This document shows positions 32,041 to 34,136 of a DNA stretch of 34,136 nt, piece after piece. The stretch comes from Bacteroidaceae bacterium HV4-6-C5C (GTDB taxonomy: Bacteria; Bacteroidota; Bacteroidia; Bacteroidales; Bacteroidaceae), in NCBI GenBank assembly GCA_007896885.1, contig VOIU01000029.1, positions 1-34,136 on the forward strand, read 5' to 3'. Below the pieces are notes generated by a model, which did not search any database, was not told the DNA's origin, and saw nothing but the letters and a program-made list of their open reading frames with translations. The position numbers were made by a program, and so were the translations under genes. Position 1 is the first letter of the stretch. The number at the start of each line of letters is the position of its first letter.

Positions 32041-33942
32041 ATGAGTTGCATATTGAAAAAGAAGAGTGTCATTTTATGTTTTATTTATTTCTGCTTCATG
32101 TTCAAAGGAAATATATTGTTTGCTCAGGATATAGACGAAAACTGGGTAAAGGAGAACTACACTAAAAGAGAAGCAATGATACCAATGCGAGATGGTATGC
32201 ATTTGTACACTGCCATTTATGAGCCGGTTCATTGTACTGAAGATTCTCCTGTTTTAATGACTCGTACTCCTTACGGGGCTTTTCCTTATGGCGGAGAAAT
32301 GAGTGATCTTCTTTGGAATGCCTGGCAAAATTATGCAAGAGAGAAATATGTTTTTGTCATCCAAGATGTGCGTGGGCGTTGGAAAAGTGAAGGGGATTTT
32401 GTAAATGTACGTCCGTTCATGAAAGAGAAAGAAAAAAACTGTAAGATTGACGAAGCAAGTGATGTATATGATACTGCAGAATGGCTCCTTCACAATACCC
32501 ATAATAATGGCAATATAGGTCTTATAGGCTCTTCTTACTCTGGATTCTACGCTCTAATGGGGGCATTAAGCGGACATCCGGCTGTTAAAGTTTCTATACC
32601 GCAGGCTCCTGTTACCGATTGGTTTATGGGAGATGATTATCACCATAATGGAGCGTTTATGCTTTGTGATGGTTTTCGTTTTGCTTCATGGATGAATCGT
32701 CCTCGTCCTGTTCCTACAGAAGAATTAACGCCATATACTCCTTACTATGAAACAGACGAGTATTCTTTCTTTCTAAAAATGGGGGCATTAAAAAATATAA
32801 CCCGACTACTCGGTGATAGTATTCACTTTTGGAACGAGATGATGATGCACCCAAACTATGATGGTTGGTGGCATGAAAGAGATACCCGCAGGGCTTGTTA
32901 TAACATAACACCGGCGATCCTGGTTGTCGGCGGATTATTTGATGCCGAAGATTGCTTTGGAGCTTGGCAATTGTACAAGGCTATACATTGTCAAAGTCCA
33001 GAGACCGATCTTCATTTGATAATGGGGCCTTGGTATCACGGAGCTTGGGCAGAAGACGATGGTAGTTTCCTTGGAAATGTTCGGTTTGGATCGAAAACAA
33101 CCCTCTATTACCGCAATCAGGTGGAATTTCCTTTCTTACAGCATTATTTAAAAGGAAAAGGTGCTCCGACTTCAAACAATCGTAAAATAAACGTATTTTT
33201 CTCAGGAAAGAATCAATGGGAGGCTTTCTCTGCATGGCCGCCGATAGAGTGTACAAAGGAAGTTTCCTTTTATTTGCACGGAGGAGGGAAATTGTCTACT
33301 ACAATTCCTTCAGAAAGAAGCTCTTCTTCTGAATATGTTTCCGATCCGGCACATCCAGTCCCTTATACGCAGGGTACTGTATATTCCCGTCCAAAAGAAT
33401 ACATGACGGAAGATCAGCGATTTGCACAGCAACGTCCGGATGTCCTTTCTTTTAAGACGGAACCACTAAAAGAAGATTTGACAATTGGCGGGCAAATAGA
33501 TGTTGAACTAGAGGTTGGGTTATCGACTACAGATGCCGATTTCGTAGTGAAAGTTATCGATGAATTTCCAGACAATTTTGCTTATGATGAAGCTAAGGAT
33601 GGTGTGGGGGATGGAACCCAATATTTGATGAATGGATATCAGATGCTAGTCCGCGGAGATGTGATGCGTGGGCGGTATAGAAAGAGCTTTGAGCATCCCA
33701 AAGCCTTTATTCCAGGGCAAAAAACCAAAGTCAGTTTCTCAATGCAGGATGTTGCTCACACTTTTAAGGCCGGACACCGACTTGTAGTACAGATACAAAG
33801 CTCCTGGTTTCCGCTGGTAGATCGCAATCCACAACAATTTGTGAATATTTATACTTGTGAAGATGCTGATTTTGTAAAGTCAACAATCAGACTGTATCAT
33901 CAAAAAGATGCACTATCTAAAATTACTTTTGGAAAATTTTGA
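32041..33942 (+). CDS. CocE/NonD family hydrolase (X-Pro dipeptidyl-peptidase S15)
   Basis: The product is 633 residues. A signal peptide covers about residues 1-28 (cleavage near LFA-QD). The alpha/beta-hydrolase S15 domain (PF02129) follows: MRDGMHLYTAIY, RTPYG, VIQDVRGRWKSEGDF, the nucleophile Ser165 in GSSYSG, Asp301 in GGLFDAED and His333 in GPWYHG. The C-terminal jelly-roll (PepX_C, PF08530) includes the RGRYRKSFEHP and FKAGHRLVVQIQSSWFP segments. Relatives include cocaine esterase, glutaryl-7-ACA acylase and alpha-amino acid ester hydrolases, so it could be an esterase, an amidase or a peptidase. It has its own promoter and a 371-bp upstream gap, so it is probably not part of the PUL operon. 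Confidence 0.9.
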   Translation: MSCILKKKSVILCFIYFCFMFKGNILFAQDIDENWVKENYTKREAMIPMRDGMHLYTAIYEPVHCTEDSPVLMTRTPYGAFPYGGEMSDLLWNAWQNYAREKYVFVIQDVRGRWKSEGDFVNVRPFMKEKEKNCKIDEASDVYDTAEWLLHNTHNNGNIGLIGSSYSGFYALMGALSGHPAVKVSIPQAPVTDWFMGDDYHHNGAFMLCDGFRFASWMNRPRPVPTEELTPYTPYYETDEYSFFLKMGALKNITRLLGDSIHFWNEMMMHPNYDGWWHERDTRRACYNITPAILVVGGLFDAEDCFGAWQLYKAIHCQSPETDLHLIMGPWYHGAWAEDDGSFLGNVRFGSKTTLYYRNQVEFPFLQHYLKGKGAPTSNNRKINVFFSGKNQWEAFSAWPPIECTKEVSFYLHGGGKLSTTIPSERSSSSEYVSDPAHPVPYTQGTVYSRPKEYMTEDQRFAQQRPDVLSFKTEPLKEDLTIGGQIDVELEVGLSTTDADFVVKVIDEFPDNFAYDEAKDGVGDGTQYLMNGYQMLVRGDVMRGRYRKSFEHPKAFIPGQKTKVSFSMQDVAHTFKAGHRLVVQIQSSWFPLVDRNPQQFVNIYTCEDADFVKSTIRLYHQKDALSKITFGKF

Positions 33943-33985
33943 ATCTTTTGATGTTAATCTTCTTTATTACTTAAATAACTTGTAT

Positions 33986-34010
33986 GGAGCTATCCTTTTG
34001 GGATAGCTCC
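33986..34010. terminator. Strong hairpin between convergent genes
   Basis: GGAGCTATCC (33986-33995) pairs perfectly with GGATAGCTCC (34001-34010) around a 5-nt loop. It lies between the CocE-like gene and the converging partial gene. Neither side has a real T-run, but its position suggests a shared bidirectional terminator. Confidence 0.65.
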
Positions 34011-34028
34011 ACTGTATATTGTATGTGC

Positions 34029-34136
34029 TTATTTTATCTCTATCACGAACTCATCTTTCGGCACGCGAACTTTCTTCATTGTCGCAAGCCAATCGCGGTT
34101 GCTGTCCGCAACACCTACATACATTAGTGAGACGCT
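34029..34136 (-). CDS. C-terminal end of an unidentified protein (partial)
   Basis: The reverse strand from the right edge reads 35 codons to a TAA at 34031-34029. The peptide starts SVSLMYVGVADSNRDWLA and ends in VPKDEFVIEIK. Codon use fits a Bacteroides gene, and the hairpin at 33986-34010 lies just beyond the stop. I do not recognise the family, and too little is visible to assign one. Confidence 0.6.
   Translation of the reverse strand, partial: SVSLMYVGVADSNRDWLATMKKVRVPKDEFVIEIK

Overview
The window looks like a Bacteroides chromosome segment, probably from the B. fragilis / B. thetaiotaomicron group. The grounds are SusC/SusD pairs with SPII lipoproteins, promoters of the Bacteroidetes type (TAnnTTTG at -7, TTG/TTTG about 19 bp upstream), A-rich leaders mostly without Shine-Dalgarno sequences, and protein families typical of gut Bacteroides. 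No rRNA, tRNA or CRISPR was seen. An IS-type transposase is cut by the left edge and an unidentified reverse-strand gene by the right edge.

Left part (1-12.7 kb), mostly housekeeping. It holds a partial ISAon1-like transposase N-terminal protein, a repeat-rich gap, cutC, and a YidE/AspT-type transporter whose likely start is a TTG codon. Next is a surface protein built on ten exact 16-residue repeats, then an AMP-binding acyl-CoA synthetase whose promoter overlaps a large perfect palindrome. The GDP-fucose pathway follows (gmd-fcl, reverse strand, TAATG-coupled). Facing away from it is the complete oxidative pentose-phosphate operon gnd-zwf-pgl, closed by a terminator that contains the pgl stop codon.

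Central and right part (12.7-31.7 kb), the most interesting region. A ROK-family repressor gene is divergent from a ten-gene forward-strand cluster that reads as one polysaccharide utilisation locus (PUL): DUF4434 barrel protein, sugar-porter MFS, RnBP-type N-acylglucosamine 2-epimerase, SusC, SusD, DUF5018 surface lipoprotein, GHL10 glycosidase-like lipoprotein, calcineurin-like phosphoesterase, sialate O-acetylesterase-family SGNH esterase, second GHL10 paralogue, and a NagX/DUF5009 membrane acyltransferase-like protein. No classical glycoside hydrolase family (GH2, GH18, GH20, GH33, GH92 and so on) is recognisable. The only candidate glycan-cleaving enzymes are the two GHL10 proteins and the DUF4434 protein. 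Together with an epimerase, an O-acetylesterase and a phosphoesterase, this suggests capture and breakdown of an N-acetylhexosamine polymer, possibly O-acetylated and/or phosphorylated (for example ManNAc- or GlcNAc-containing bacterial capsule, PNAG-like polymer or denuded peptidoglycan). The target is an inference.

Right end (31.7-34.1 kb). A gap with its own promoter leads to a secreted CocE/NonD (X-Pro dipeptidyl-peptidase S15) hydrolase, then a strong hairpin and the last 35 codons of a convergent unidentified gene.
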